A stretch of DNA of 64,000 nt from Chrysopilus asiliformis. Taxonomy: Eukaryota; Arthropoda; Insecta; Diptera; Rhagionidae. The stretch covers positions 110,863,324 through 110,927,323 of the forward strand of contig OZ035960.1 in assembly GCA_964034945.1 (NCBI GenBank), in the 5' to 3' direction. The position numbers were made by a program, and so were the translations under genes. The notes under the pieces were generated by a model. It had not been told where the DNA came from. It made no database searches and saw only the letters and a list, made by a program, of their open reading frames with translations. This document shows, piece by piece, positions 34,530-46,800 of this stretch (position 1 is its first letter; the number at the start of each line of letters is the position of its first letter).

Positions 34530-35455
34530 TGAATGAAAAATATCAGTTGTGGTCAACACAAAACTTTCTTCTACAAAATCTACGACCCTGCGCAATTTAC
34601 GCTAGAGCCCTGTCGCGTTGTCAACCTAAGACGACCTCCCAATAAATTGTTGGTTCATCCAAAAATATCAAAAACGTACAAAATTTGAGATAACTTGAGA
34701 ACGGTAAAAGATATCAATTTACGGTAAATGGCAAAAATGTAGAAAATTTTAACATCTCCAATTCTTCCTTAAATTAATTTGTCGAAAAACCGTTAGTTTG
34801 CAAATTATTCGCAAAAATATGATTTTTTACATATTAATGAAAATATCTCAATAACGGTAAAATATAACGGATAACGGTGAAAGACAAAATTGTGCAGAAT
34901 GCCATTCTCATTAATTCACTTCATACATTCAGTCAGCAAAAACCCGTTAGTTTTCGAGATAATTGCAAAAAACTGTTTTTTTTGGAAATAACGGTTTATC
35001 TCGATAACAGGTTGAGATATCGAGTTATAGCTAAAGACAAAAGTGTGGGAAATTTTATTTTCTCCAAGTTTTGTCATACTTAAGGCCACTAAAAAACGCG
35101 TAGTTTGGGAGTAAATCGAGAAAAATGAAATTGCGATTTTTGAAAAACCGCCATCTTGGATACTTCCGGTTAACGGATGTCCACCAAAAGTTGATAGGAT
35201 CGTCCCATTTCAGGACCCAACATGCCTATAAAATTTCATGGCGCTAGCTCTATTAGTTTTTGAGAAATCTTGTACACAGACTGACAGACTGACAGACAGA
35301 CTGACAGACAGACTGACAGACAGAAAGACATTTTTTAAATATGACTCCAATCGACTCAGGAGTGATCGGGAAATGTTTTTTAGGCAAAATTAAGAGGTCG
35401 AAATTTTTCATGAATACAATACTTTATTATACTCCGTAGAAGAAAGTAAAAAGGT
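34530..35455 (+). repeat. Family E repeat, most complete copy
   Basis: About 925 bp. In order: CACAAAACTTTCTTCTACAA; then degenerate units of roughly 150-170 bp, each with AT(A/C)ACGGTAAAAGATAT-like and AACCCGTTAGTTT-like words (about 34690, 34850, 34990); then CCGCCATCTTGGATACTTCC; then an array of CAGACTGA units (35279-35325); and an end segment, AAGAGGTCGAAATTTTTCAT to ACTTTATTATACTCCG. No coding frame spans it. An inverted copy is at 19680-20420. Confidence 0.6.
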
Positions 35456-36773
35456 TAAATCGAAATGAACTCATTCGGAGAGTAGTGAAGTCAGCACTGG
35501 TAAACGCCACCAGGTAAAACATCAGCAGCTTTGGATTCTAGAATTCTTTTTTAAACTCGGATACGAAATGATGACTTATAATAGTGGCAATATCTATATA
35601 GACGTCGCATTTATATATATATTTTTTTAGATATTTTATAAAAAAATATGTCTCGCAGAAGTCCAATAAATTTTTCCTTTTCCAGTTCATTGGTAGGTTT
35701 TTTTTAAATCCAAAACGTAAGACAAGATAGCCAAGTGCTGTTTGATAGTGAAGTGGCCAGGATATCCCGAGTTGTATTTGTGAACGACAGATGGCTGCAC
35801 AAATGTCAGTTCCTTTACCTTTTGAATGGCGTTCATGTCGTACGTAGATTGGTATCAGTTGCCTTCTTCGGTTCGTAAACATTTTCAAAGTGTGCTCACC
35901 TGCGCTAATCTTCGTCGACTTTAAAATATTTTCACAGTGGTCGAGTCTCCACCCAAAAAATGTAACAGCATGCAATCGAGGTACCTTCATGTGGGTAATT
36001 TAATATAAAAAAAAAGTTCATCAGTGCGCAATGTTAACGAAGAGAAGGAAATTTCGTGCGGTGTTACGCCGAGAGTAGGCATCCTTCCTTATGTACATAA
36101 AATTAAGAGAATCAAATGCTGATCCCGATGCTGTTTACTTCCTCACTGTTTGCTGGTACATATTCAGGTGTGTTAATCCAAGGTAAGGCAATTATCATGT
36201 TTTTTTTTTGGTTCTTATTTTTTTTTTGGAAAAAAGGACGAGAACTTTTTTTTGTGCTCTCTGGAATTTTTGCGGCCCAGCAGAAACTAAATAACTTTGC
36301 TACTTCCCCAGTTGGCAATCAGGTGCAAAAATTGACTTAATTAAAATTACCGTATCTCTTACAGGTGTAATGAAGGTGTTGAATTTTTATGCGATATCTT
36401 ATTTAGATATTTTTTCTCACAGTAAACTGGAAATTAGTTGAATAGCATATTTTAATTTTGTTTTTCATGTCAACTTGTGTTTAATTTGGTCCGTTGGGGC
36501 GTTTTTTTTTACAGTTATGGGATTTTCTTAAAGGAAGTGGCAGTTTTTTAAAGGATGTTAGTCGAAAACGAAGTTTTGTCCTAATTGTTGTTTACTCGAA
36601 AACTACTCAACTGATTAGATTGAAAGTTAAGTTCATTTCTATCACTAACTTTGCTAAAGTACCGCTAAAGTACCGTTATCATAAGTACCAACAAAGTCCC
36701 ATTATGACATTGAAAAGAAAAAGGGCAAGCTTAGGAGTTTAATTAATTAAGTGAAATTAACAAACACCACTTA
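35456..36773. other. Unassigned stretch
   Basis: The minus-strand open frame 35538-35990 (150 residues) has no recognisable motif and ends in Lys/Tyr/Phe-rich low-complexity sequence; I do not call it a gene. The rest is AT-rich with no repeat boundaries. Confidence 0.3.
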
Positions 36774-36900
36774 GTGCCGTTTGCACCAACAAAACTTAGC
36801 AAGTTATGCACAACTTAAAAAATTTAAGTCGAAGAATTTCTACGGTTTAAGTAGGCTAACGACAACTTAATTTTTTAAGAATAATACGCGCAAACGGGCC
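36774..36900. mobile_element. MITE (family H, copy 2)
   Basis: A 127-bp element begins GTGCCGTTTGCACCAACAAA and ends GCAAACGGGCC, with TTA on both sides (36771-36773 and 36901-36903). Interior ACTTAA/TTAAGT words match the inverted relative at 15888-16016. The 3-bp TTA duplication suggests the PIF/Harbinger group. Non-coding. Confidence 0.65.
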
Positions 36901-37265
36901 TTAGAAAATTAACTCTTAAAGTAGGACATTTCGAAAATTAATTCTGAAAGTAGAACATTAAAGTAGTACACTAAAAAAACTTTTAGTCAAAAATATGTAA
37001 TGGATAATTTGATCTGATTCAATGAATACCCTTATAAAATATTTATTTCTCAATAAACTTACACTTTTGATGTAATTACTGATAAAATAGTTTAAATACC
37101 AAATGCAATGTCCATACCCTGAAAGGAGAGAGATAAAAAAATGTTTTTTATTCGGATACAAAAAGATTTTTTAAATTTTATATATTTTTGAAAGTTTATC
37201 TTTCTCTAAAATGTAATTTCTTTAAAAAGCAGAACAAAACCTAGGAAAACAAAACTCGGTTGGTT

Positions 37266-37452
37266 AAAAAGGGCGGTCTGTGAGAGTATGGCGATCTGTG
37301 AGAGTAGGGCGGTACGTGAGAGTAGGGCGGTCTGTGAGAGTAGGGCGGGGCGGTCTGTGAGAGTAGGGCGGGGCGGTCTGTGAGAGTAGGGCGGTCGGTC
37401 TGTGAGAGTAGGGTGGTCTGTGAGAGTAGGGCGGTCTGTGAGAGTAGGGCAG
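37266..37452. repeat. Minisatellite, about ten units of 18-23 bp
   Basis: Unit GTGAGAGTAGGGCGGTCT, repeated head to tail with variants (TATGGCGATC, GGTACGT) and some units lengthened by an extra GGCGG or GGTC. It is strikingly GC- and G-rich against its AT-rich surroundings. Confidence 0.9.
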
Positions 37453-37542
37453 TATTTTCTTTGGTTTCTTATCTTCGGAAAATAGTTTCCAAAAATTAAC
37501 AAAAACACAATAAATTCCTGCATTTGGATTCTAATTCATTTT

Positions 37543-38159
37543 ATCCCCTCCCCTTACTCCCCTACCCACTCATTCTACTGTTAAATGGGGACATGTTAGA
37601 TATGGATCCCGATGAACATATGTGCTGAATTTCAGGCCAATCGGCTAGGTAGTTTTCGCATAGAAGAAAAAAAACCCTTCGGATTTATTTTATCACATCT
37701 CCTTATTGCCCCACCACTCGGGCTACTTTGCAATAGGTTTATGTTGGAACCAGGTCTACAGCGATCATCCAATGTGAGGCCAATTGGTCTAGCTCAGTGG
37801 TTCTTAACCTTGTTGGAAGTAAGTGGTTCTTAACCTTGTTGGGTCAGTACCGACCCCACCAGTTTAATATGCGCGTTTACCGAACCCTTCTTAATTGGAA
37901 AAATAAAATATGATTTTTTCAAATTCAAAACATAGGTATATATTTATACATAGGTGCACAAAATGAACAAAACCATTAAAGAACAAATAACATGATTTTC
38001 ACATAAAAACAAAAAGTGTGTGTTTTGATCTCCGCTGAACCCCGGACACTGACTCACCGAACCCCTGGGGTTCGATCGAACCCAGGTTAAGAACCACTGG
38101 TCTAGCTGTTTTCACGTTACAGCAGACAAACACCAACTCATTTTTATATATTAGTATAA
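37543..38159 (-). mobile_element. Helitron-like element (family A, copy 3), 3'-truncated
   Basis: Collinear with the minus-strand copy at 6171-7497: C-rich TATCCCCTCCCCTTACTCCC, GCTGAATTTCAGGCCAATCG, TATGTTGGAACCAGG, then the 5' end CACCAACTCATTTTTATATA followed by TTAGTATAA. The CTAG end and its hairpin are missing. A hAT element occupies 37795-38099. Confidence 0.65.
37795..38099. mobile_element. Non-autonomous hAT element with intact 8-bp target duplication
   Basis: A 305-bp element begins CAGTGGTTCTTAACCT and ends with its exact inverse, AGGTTAAGAACCACTG. GTCTAGCT flanks both ends (37787-37794 and 38100-38107), the 8-bp duplication of hAT transposons. The ends closely resemble those of the hAT-Charlie/SPIN group. 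The left end is duplicated: GGTTCTTAACCTTGTTGG reappears about 26 bp inside. No transposase frame. Confidence 0.88.
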
Positions 38160-40157
38160 TATTGAAAACAAAAACCTACGATGTTAATGAAAAAATCAGG
38201 TAGTATAGAGATTAAAAAACCCGTAAAAACTATTTTTTAGGCTAGTTTACCTTCGTCAGAGCCAGCTCTACAGGCGAGCAGGCTAACATCCTTACAGGCT
38301 AACAGGATTTTTGTGAGGGCGTTCTAAGGTAATGGTCAAGAAAATCATGAATCAGAAATTATTCAAAAAATGTAACAAAAACTTAGAAAAGTTTAAAAAT
38401 TGTATTGGATTTTTTTTTTACAGAACCAAGGGATCATAGAGATAGTTTTTGAATTTTATTAAAAATATTTTATAATCGAATTCCAAAGCTTTGTATAAAT
38501 TATAGGTTAGGTATGTGCACTTTATTCATTTATATGCGTATCTGAAATACAACACTACTGGTGAAAGAGTGAAAATTACACGTTTTTCCCGTGTGCAGAA
38601 ATTAATTTTGTAATTTAAAATATTGCCCAGCACTGGTAGTAAATAACACGGCATGCTGCATGCCCAGCTATCTCCCCGAGGGAAAAGGGAATGGCGTTTA
38701 ATGGATTGTTGCAGTACTTCTCTGGTCAAACTATGAGCAAAGTGTTGCATTCGTGAATAAATGAAGCTACCTGCTTTTATTATTATTTTTTTAAATTTTT
38801 TATCTGCAAATAATTAAAACTGAAACTAAATTAGTTTCATGTGGGTACGTTACTTGAAGTAAAATGAAATGTAAAAAAAAAATTGAAAAATGCACGCACC
38901 GGAATGGCCAATGAAGAGAAAAAAAAATATTTTCCAACATCGATGTAGGTGGCGCTGATGCCCTGCAGTGATTTAAACCGAGTCAATATTATAACGGTAA
39001 AGTATAAATGATGGTTGAGGTTATGAAAATAACCCCACTTTTAAATTAACCTCACTGAATAGTCATGAAGCGTGAAAATGGCGCCACGTACCAGCATCTC
39101 CAATTCGAAATTATCATTAGCCATGCACAACAACTACAAAACCTACAATAAAAAAAATCTTTTATTTTAATAAATGAATTTTTAACCTTCATTTAAAAAA
39201 TAAATAAAAGAATTTTTTCATAGCAGGTTATCTGTTTGTATCTCGATTTTGTTTCAAATTACCTAGAATAACAAAAAAAAAATTGGAATTTTTATTCGCA
39301 CTTGTTATGTCGTATAATTTTTCACACATCCAACCACAAAAGTGCTCACATTCTGCCGTAAAAAAGTAAGAGCTAATTTTTTTACTCATATTTTTTTTTT
39401 TACTTCATTTTTTATTTCTGCTGAACAATATAACAGCAGACGCACAAACGCAACAATGCCGGCTCGGGTAATTATTATACTTGGCGTTGCGTTCTGGTTG
39501 ATGACCTTTTCCGCTGAATTGTAAGAATATTGTGGAAAAAATGTAATACTCGTGAAAAATGGTAAAGTTCTCGGAAGTAAATTGAAAATTCTTAGGCAAT
39601 TGCACGATGATAACATGGAGAAATAAGAAAAAAAAGTAAAAAGTAAAAAATAATGGAAAACGTGTTTTCCACGTGACTGGTCGATTGATTTCTTTCAAAT
39701 GTCAACTAGTAAAAGGCAGAAAATGAAAAATAAAAGTTTTATGGATTTCAACGTCATTAGGTTTTGTCGAGATAGGCATTAGAATAGGATTTCTAAATAA
39801 CTTGGGAAAGAATATAGAAAAGGGGTCATGGGGTGGTTTTTTTATAAGAAAAATGGATTTATCATGTATGATTTAAAATTTTGGTGATGTCAGACATTTT
39901 GAATTTAGTTCCAAATCTTATTTAAAATATTATTTCCGAAAAACTGAACTCGAACGGGAATTTTGACAGTTTATATGTGAAACATGATTACACACTACCA
40001 TTGACTATTTCTGACTATACTCGGCGAACTATAGTTGACTATTTTGCATCCCCGAACGCGCTTCTGAAGAAGTTAGCTGACTTTCAAACTAAAAACTGGG
40101 TCCTAGTATTTTTGAGCAGAAAGAACCATGCAGGATTCGACGTTTTTTATGCCCCTG
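38160..40157. other. Unassigned stretch
   Basis: AT-rich with no supported gene. Overlapping opposed open frames at 39342-39698 show the kind of chance openness common in this composition. Confidence 0.3.
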
Positions 40158-40892
40158 GGTTAACTTTTGAATCCGTGTAGTTTTCACTTTGGTTGAATAA
40201 TTTTTGGAAAGGGCACAGTCTCTAGTTTCATCCATATATCGCACATGGTCCCGTAGACTGTAGTATCTCAAAAAAATGTGTTTTTGAGTAATTATTCCAT
40301 TATGTAAAGGAAAATTGACTGAATCAAATGAAAAACAAATTTAAATGTAAACGTAGTCCTAAAATTTATTTTTTTTTGGTTTTTTAAATTCCCATTTTTT
40401 AAAATTTAAATTGATTTTGTGGAAAACAAACCTATCTCTATCTTTTATTATTGCAAAAAAAAAAAAAATGAAGCAAATGATCTGTAAATTATTATCAAAA
40501 GAGTAATAAATTGAAATATTACTGTACAGACAACAGAAAAAACAATTATTCATAAACAATTATTTTGAAATGAAAACTTTGAATGCGTTTTTCTCAAAAT
40601 GGCCGATTTTGAGATACTACAGTCTACGGGACCATGTGCGATATGGCTTCAAGATCCACCGAATTGCAGGGGGATGGTGAGGGGTTAACGAACTTTCTTG
40701 TGATTTTTCACATGATTTCTGCCTTGATTTCTGTGAAAAATCACAAGAAAGTTCGTTAACCCCTCACCATCCCCCTGCAATTCGGTGGATCTTGAAGCCA
40801 TATATGGATGAAACTAGAGAAACTAGAGTATGGATGAAACTAGAGAAAAAGTACTCAACCAAAGTGAAAACTACACGGGTTCAAAAGTTAGT
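40158..40892. repeat. Large inverted repeat around about 320 bp of spacer
   Basis: The left arm (about 40158-40273) is inversely collinear with two blocks at the right: 40607-40644 (GAGATACTACAGTCTACGGG onward) and 40800-40892 (ATATATGGATGAAACTAGAG to GGTTCAAAAGTTA). The two right blocks are separated by an inserted hairpin element. The right arm also has a small duplication of TATGGATGAAACTAGAGAAA. Confidence 0.8.
40645..40799. mobile_element. 155-bp foldback (near-palindromic) element
   Basis: GGCTTCAAGATCCACC starts the element and its exact inverse ends it. The arms are 68 bp (72 with the flanking ATAT) and perfectly complementary, with a 19-base loop (40713-40731). ATAT lies on both sides (40641-40644 and 40800-40803). 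The opposite arm of the surrounding inverted repeat keeps the uninterrupted site (GCGATATATGGATG, inverse at about 40228-40241), so this is an insertion with a 4-bp duplication. Class unknown. Confidence 0.75.
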
Positions 40893-43800
40893 TTAGGGGG
40901 GGCAAAATCGTGCATCGTTCTTTGGCGGCATTTTTTGAATATGAAAACATCTCCGCCCAGTAATTCTAATTTTTATTCAGTCTTTATTTACTCGAATTCA
41001 CTATAACGATGGTTGAACATTATATCACAATCAATTTTCAAATTTTCACCTTAATCCACAATCTAATACTCAATTTACAGTGGACAAGTCACCTTCTTGT
41101 ATAGAAATTGTGTGGTATGAGTGCTGATTAATAGAAAAACGGGATAACAATGTCAAAGTTCGATTAATCTATTGAATAAAACACAAAAAAAAAATAATGA
41201 CAACAAAAGCGAAATGGGACAGAAAATAGCCGGAATAAAAAAAAATTTAGACGAAAAAAATGGTATCAAGCATTAAAAGCATATTTCCTAAAAGCCTATA
41301 GAAACGATTTAATATTGTGTTGTCCATTAGAAGATAATTTCGTTTCATTTTTATTCTTTTCTTTTTACGCAATTTTCCTCATTTTTGTTTATTTTACTTT
41401 AATTTTTTTTTATTATTATCGTTCCATTCCCATCACCTAACCAAACTTTACCTTACAAAAGTATATCATTTAGACGGGTAAGTAGGTGTGCGATATTCAT
41501 ATTGGCGTTTGCTTGCGCGTATGTGAATACAAAATTATGTTATAAAAAATTAGTGTTGTGAAAGTTCAGGACGACCGCAGCAAGGAAAATGTTCGAGAAA
41601 AAAACAACACCTGAAAACATTAAATTAAATTCGTCGAAAAAGCTCAATAGAAGCTTAAATGCGATGTCGCCTTAATGTCTGCATTTTACCGATTTTTTTC
41701 TCGTTTTTGTTTGTATTTGTGATATTAATTTTTCCTGTTTTTTATTACTGTTATTTTGTTTATTGTTCATGTCTTTCTAATTTGTTTTTTGTCTTTGTTC
41801 TGTTTGCATTGGAATATGTGAGCGACAAAGTTTACACATATGGCAATGGGTAATTTTTTCTACCCACACTCGCATGACATCTGCCAGAGTTATTACAAAA
41901 GTTGGCTTACAAACATGTCTACAGTGGATATATCCGTAATATAACGGTAAAGTCCACCTTGTACCCGTTTTTTTTGTAGGATAACTAAAAGTTTTGTTAT
42001 CCGTCTTCTTGCCCAACCCATTAAATACGGTTACTTTGTATCGTGTCGGAAATGTGGAACTCACAGGAGAATGGAGGGTTTTTTCTGCTTTAAAGGACAC
42101 TATTGTCAGTGGATGACGGGAAGTGACAGGTGAGTAGCATGTAAACCTTAATACAAAATGTACCCCACCTTAATGTCCTTGTTCAAATATCCTGACCTCT
42201 GGCGCAATGTTTTCAAGTTACCCTACATTTTCACGAATACTTTGTATATGAAAAAAAATGAGTAAGAGAAAAGTGAGGTTAGTAGTATTCCATGTTCTAA
42301 TGGACAGCACACAACTAAACTTTTTTTTTCTAAAACAGAAAAACAACAAAAAAAAATTGTTTTGTAACCATAGTAGCAGCCATTGGCCAAAACATTCTTT
42401 AAAACCCGAATTCCTTAGCCACGAACATTAGCAATCAGTAGATGGTGTGTAAGGGTAACGGTAGCGTAGGGGTAAATGTGGGGTATAATTACGCCATTTG
42501 TCGATAATTTTTATTGCGTGTTTCATTTGAATGCGTATACAGTGAAATTTTGAACCTATTTTTTTATGCTTATTTTTGTGTCAATTTCAACATTACTGGT
42601 TTAGACTGCTATTTCAATAGAACCCGTAAGTAATGGTGGAAAGTTTTATGAAACGGTAAAGTGAGGTTAGAGTTACTTTAGTAATGCTTTTATTGTAAAA
42701 TTCATTGGGAAATTTTCATGTTTTATACGACAATTATTCAATTAATGTTGCCGGTATTTTTAGGGACGCCATCAACATTCCACCGTTGGGCCCAAAAAAG
42801 GCGTGGGAGAAAATGGGATAATCAGCAGACGAACGTTAGCATAGCGGCCATAAACCAAAAGTAAAAGTTCAGTAATAAATAGCGTGGCTTACGAAATTAT
42901 CCTGAAATGGCAGGATGGGGGTAAATAACCAAGTTTTGAAACGGTGAATTTTCAATTGTGTTGCAGTAACCTTAAATTCCGGCATGGGGACAATCTCCTA
43001 TTTTGATCGATGACAAAATTGTTTTCAATAAATTCGCGTGGAAAAATTAAACGTCTGACAGATGGGTGGTAGTGGGCTATGAAACAGGATACCCTTTATG
43101 TAGACAGAGTGTGGTTTGGTGGGCGAAATATATACATAGCGACACAACAAAGGGGACTTTTGCTGTAACATATGAGTCTCTTGGATAATATTTAAATTAA
43201 TATTGCAAGCTTTTCCGAAATTAATTTCAATATATCAGCGGTACGGTAGTGGTAACGGTAGCGAATGAACAAACGATGCGGTAGATAAAGCTATAGCGTT
43301 TAACGGCAAAGTATTGAATAACATAATTAGCAAATTATGTCAAAATTTCGGTTATTTGCCATGTGTGGTATCCACACTGGTCTGCCAAATCGGAAGTGGG
43401 CCACAGTGTCCTCATGCCGCCACTTTAAAATACCAGCTAAGGACATTTCAACGGAATTCAAATGGGCTTGGGCTTTTATTCTGCTCCCTTGAGCTTTTCT
43501 GTGTGACTCAGCGTGTTTATGTGTGTGTGTGTGTGTGTGTAGATGGAGATGGTGTGTGAGAATTTTTGTGGCTCATATTTTATACCAATTGATTTAGCTT
43601 AATGTAATTCACGCACTATTGTCCGCACCAATCTGCATTGTATTGAATTTTAATTTTCAAATTAAATGAACTTTGACATTTGAAGTTTTTCACAAAGGAT
43701 AATGACAGAAAGCCAAATCGTTGGTGATCTGGAATTTATTTATATTGTCGAAATTATTATACAAGCGTTTAAGTTTTGTATTTATATCAGAAGATTTGAA

Positions 43801-46800
43801 ACATAGGTTTGGAAGCTACTAAAGCTGGTTTTGTTGAAAATCAACCAAACTCCAAACTACTTGTAGATACAGCGTGGTTTTCGCTCCTAATAAAAGTAAT
43901 AATTAGAAAAAAATAGGAAGTAAAATTTTTCAAAAATCCCGCCATTAGACGCCATTTCCGACGATTAATCTTATCCACATTTTACACTATTCAGTTTGCG
44001 CTTAGCAAAGAAGCATTTCATTGATTGACATAATGCAGTCGATGTTGATGTACCCAATTTATGGTTATGTAATTAACACATGCTCCCACCAGCATAAATT
44101 TCATCCCAATGTTTTGGTGCTTTCTTGGCATTGAGAATCGCCTCCACTTGAGGATCTCTCGGGGCAGGTGGTTGATATGTGGCTTATTTCCATTTGATTC
44201 CTTCTTCGCGTTTTTTTTCATTTTTATTTATTTTCAAAAACTCTTCGTTTTGGTTTTACGATTCGGCATGAAGCAATGCTGGATACCATAGAACACAAGA
44301 AAGATTTAATTCTTCGAATGTCGATTCAACTGGGTCGTACACAGAAATGTGTGAAGTCTATAGTGAAACGATGATGTTTGGTATTTTGTTGATATTTAGG
44401 CGAACATTAATTGCCCATGGAACATAAACATAAATTAAATACCACACATGACATGGCTATGGGAGAAGTTAAATTAAATGGGGGACATCTTCGGTTCATC
44501 AGTTCACATCAAATGAATGAATGAGTTCATCAATTTGATACAATTTGGAAATGGAACTGTAATTATTTTATTAGTAAATAATAATAATACCCACGTATGT
44601 ACTTGTCTTTTAATACGGAGTAAACATGCCCGTAAAATTTCAGTTAATTAATATTGGAATTAATTACAAATTTTAGGGGTCCATTTTCATGATCTGAAAC
44701 GACTTTTTTTTGGAAAAGCTAATAAGTAAAAATATACCTTACGTAGTTTACATATACGCTATTTCAAAAATTAAGTTGCCAAATTAAAATTTGGCATAAA
44801 TAAAATACTTTTTAGGGACAATCCTTAATTTGTACAATCTTTTTGATCAAATTTGGCGTTGCACCAGTGTTGGTGGAAGTGAATTACACGAGAAGGGTGA
44901 GTGACACAGGAAGCAAAAGGTATCTAAACTGCGGTAGGAGTGTAAGAAAGGTAAGTAGTGTTCCTCATTGGGCGCGTTTAGACCGTTGCTAAGTTGGGAG
45001 TTTCTTCAATGTAACGTCAGTATAAATGCGTTCTACTTCAGCAACAGCAATACCTGACACATTACCAGCGGTATTTGGCACTGCCAACTCTTGGCGCTAC
45101 CAGATATTGCTTTTTGTTTTTTACTCTGTTCGTTTATAAATTGAGAACCCCTGAACTTACTGGCATCAAGGAACGGACTTTAAGCCCAATTCAGACTAAC
45201 GATTGCGATTACGAGTTCTATTCATGTAACGCAGAATTTTACTTAACAAAAGTTGTTAAATTTGAATCCATTTTGTCGGTTTTATATGAAAAAACTCAAG
45301 TTTCGGCATCTTTCAGGAATAAATTTTGTGAAGTGGTGTAAACGGTTGTGCAACATAAATTTAAAATAAATTTTTTTTGACCTTTTACCCAATATATTTG
45401 AGTAGAAAGGGTGTGAATGAATACTCACCAATTTCCTTAAAGCAATCAAAAATGCATCACTTGAAGGATAATGAAAAGCAGATCAAAAGAGTATGGAACG
45501 AGCATAATTAATAGAATATGGAAGGCTTTTAACAGTCAGTAGACACCATTGGATCAATAACTTCAGTCTTCTCGTTCAGTCGGAAATATGGGACTGGTGA
45601 GATGAGTATTATGTGAAGTTATTAGGGTTAAAACAATATACTGAAGAGGCTTGCGTGGGGTTATGAATTGTTTGAAAAGGAAAGAAGAATATGTTAAAAA
45701 TATATTTTGAAAAATAAAAATATTGTTCGAAAAATATATGAAAAAAACTAATATTTTGCATAGAAGAAATAGGCAGCGGCTATCTGATATTAGTCTATTT
45801 GCCCAATGTCAACCGAACGAACTGAAAAATTCCTTACAAATGTTGTAATTCATCCATGGTTCGCAATCCATGTAAAACTGTAGGTGCGAAACAGGGAAGA
45901 AAACTGTTATGCAGCCTCAATCTAGGAGGCCCATACCGACTTTGGGATATATAGATATATAGATAGTGTCAACTGGCCATTAATGAGTTTAACCCATTAA
46001 CGTTCGCTGGTCTATTGTTCAACCAATAACTTTCAGCAACTTCCAGCCTTATTCATAACACATAGGAGTCAAAGTTGCTACTATGGAATATACAAGGACT
46101 TATCCGAAACGTGTTAACTGAATACATTTTTTCACCCTTTCTTCATCAGCGAATTTAATAATTCACTGCTTGGAAGCAACATGTAACATTTCGTACCTAT
46201 ATAAAATTTTCTTCATTCAGAAAACTCTTGTAACGCAAAGGGCATCTTGCTTTTTATTAATTCATGGATCCCATGTCCATGATGATGAATTCAATTCTTT
46301 TTTTTTTTTTTTGCTTTTTTAGTAACAGTAAAACGACGGGAAAAATAGCAGTTGGTGACAAAAAGAAATCGAGAAAAAATGAATTTCGTTGGATTACACC
46401 TCACTTTTTCACAGTCTGAATTGCAATAGACACAAAAATGCCGACATCGCGTCGGATTATTTTTTTTATTAATGAAGGGAAATGAATAGTGTCAAACAAG
46501 GACGAATTTCAATGGTAGTGAGACTATTGGGCGGAAACTGGCAAGAGAGTCACTGCAAGAAAAAAAAATCAATATAGAAATGTTCATTCCAAATTTTTGT
46601 CCCTCTTATACCGTAACATCGTTGGCCGTCAACGTATGAATACCAAAATAAAAAAAGAAATCAAATGTTTGATCTTGCTGTCTTTGTCTGGCCTAAACAA
46701 TAGACCAAACACCAATTACGTTACTAATCCAGCAACCACCTTACTCACCCAATCTACTTTTATGGTGATAGTTGCTAGCAATTTACCTAGAGGGTGTTGG

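Noticed and set aside
35538..35990. Minus-strand open frame of 150 residues
   Set aside because: C-terminal third is low-complexity Lys/Tyr/Phe/Ile sequence from AT-rich DNA; no motif in the rest.
37266..37452. CRISPR-like regularly repeated units
   Set aside because: Units are head to tail without unique spacers, and the DNA is eukaryotic.
45018..45341. TATAAA followed by an Inr-like word and an open frame
   Set aside because: Spacing is only approximate, the frame has no domain, and TATAAA is common at this base composition.
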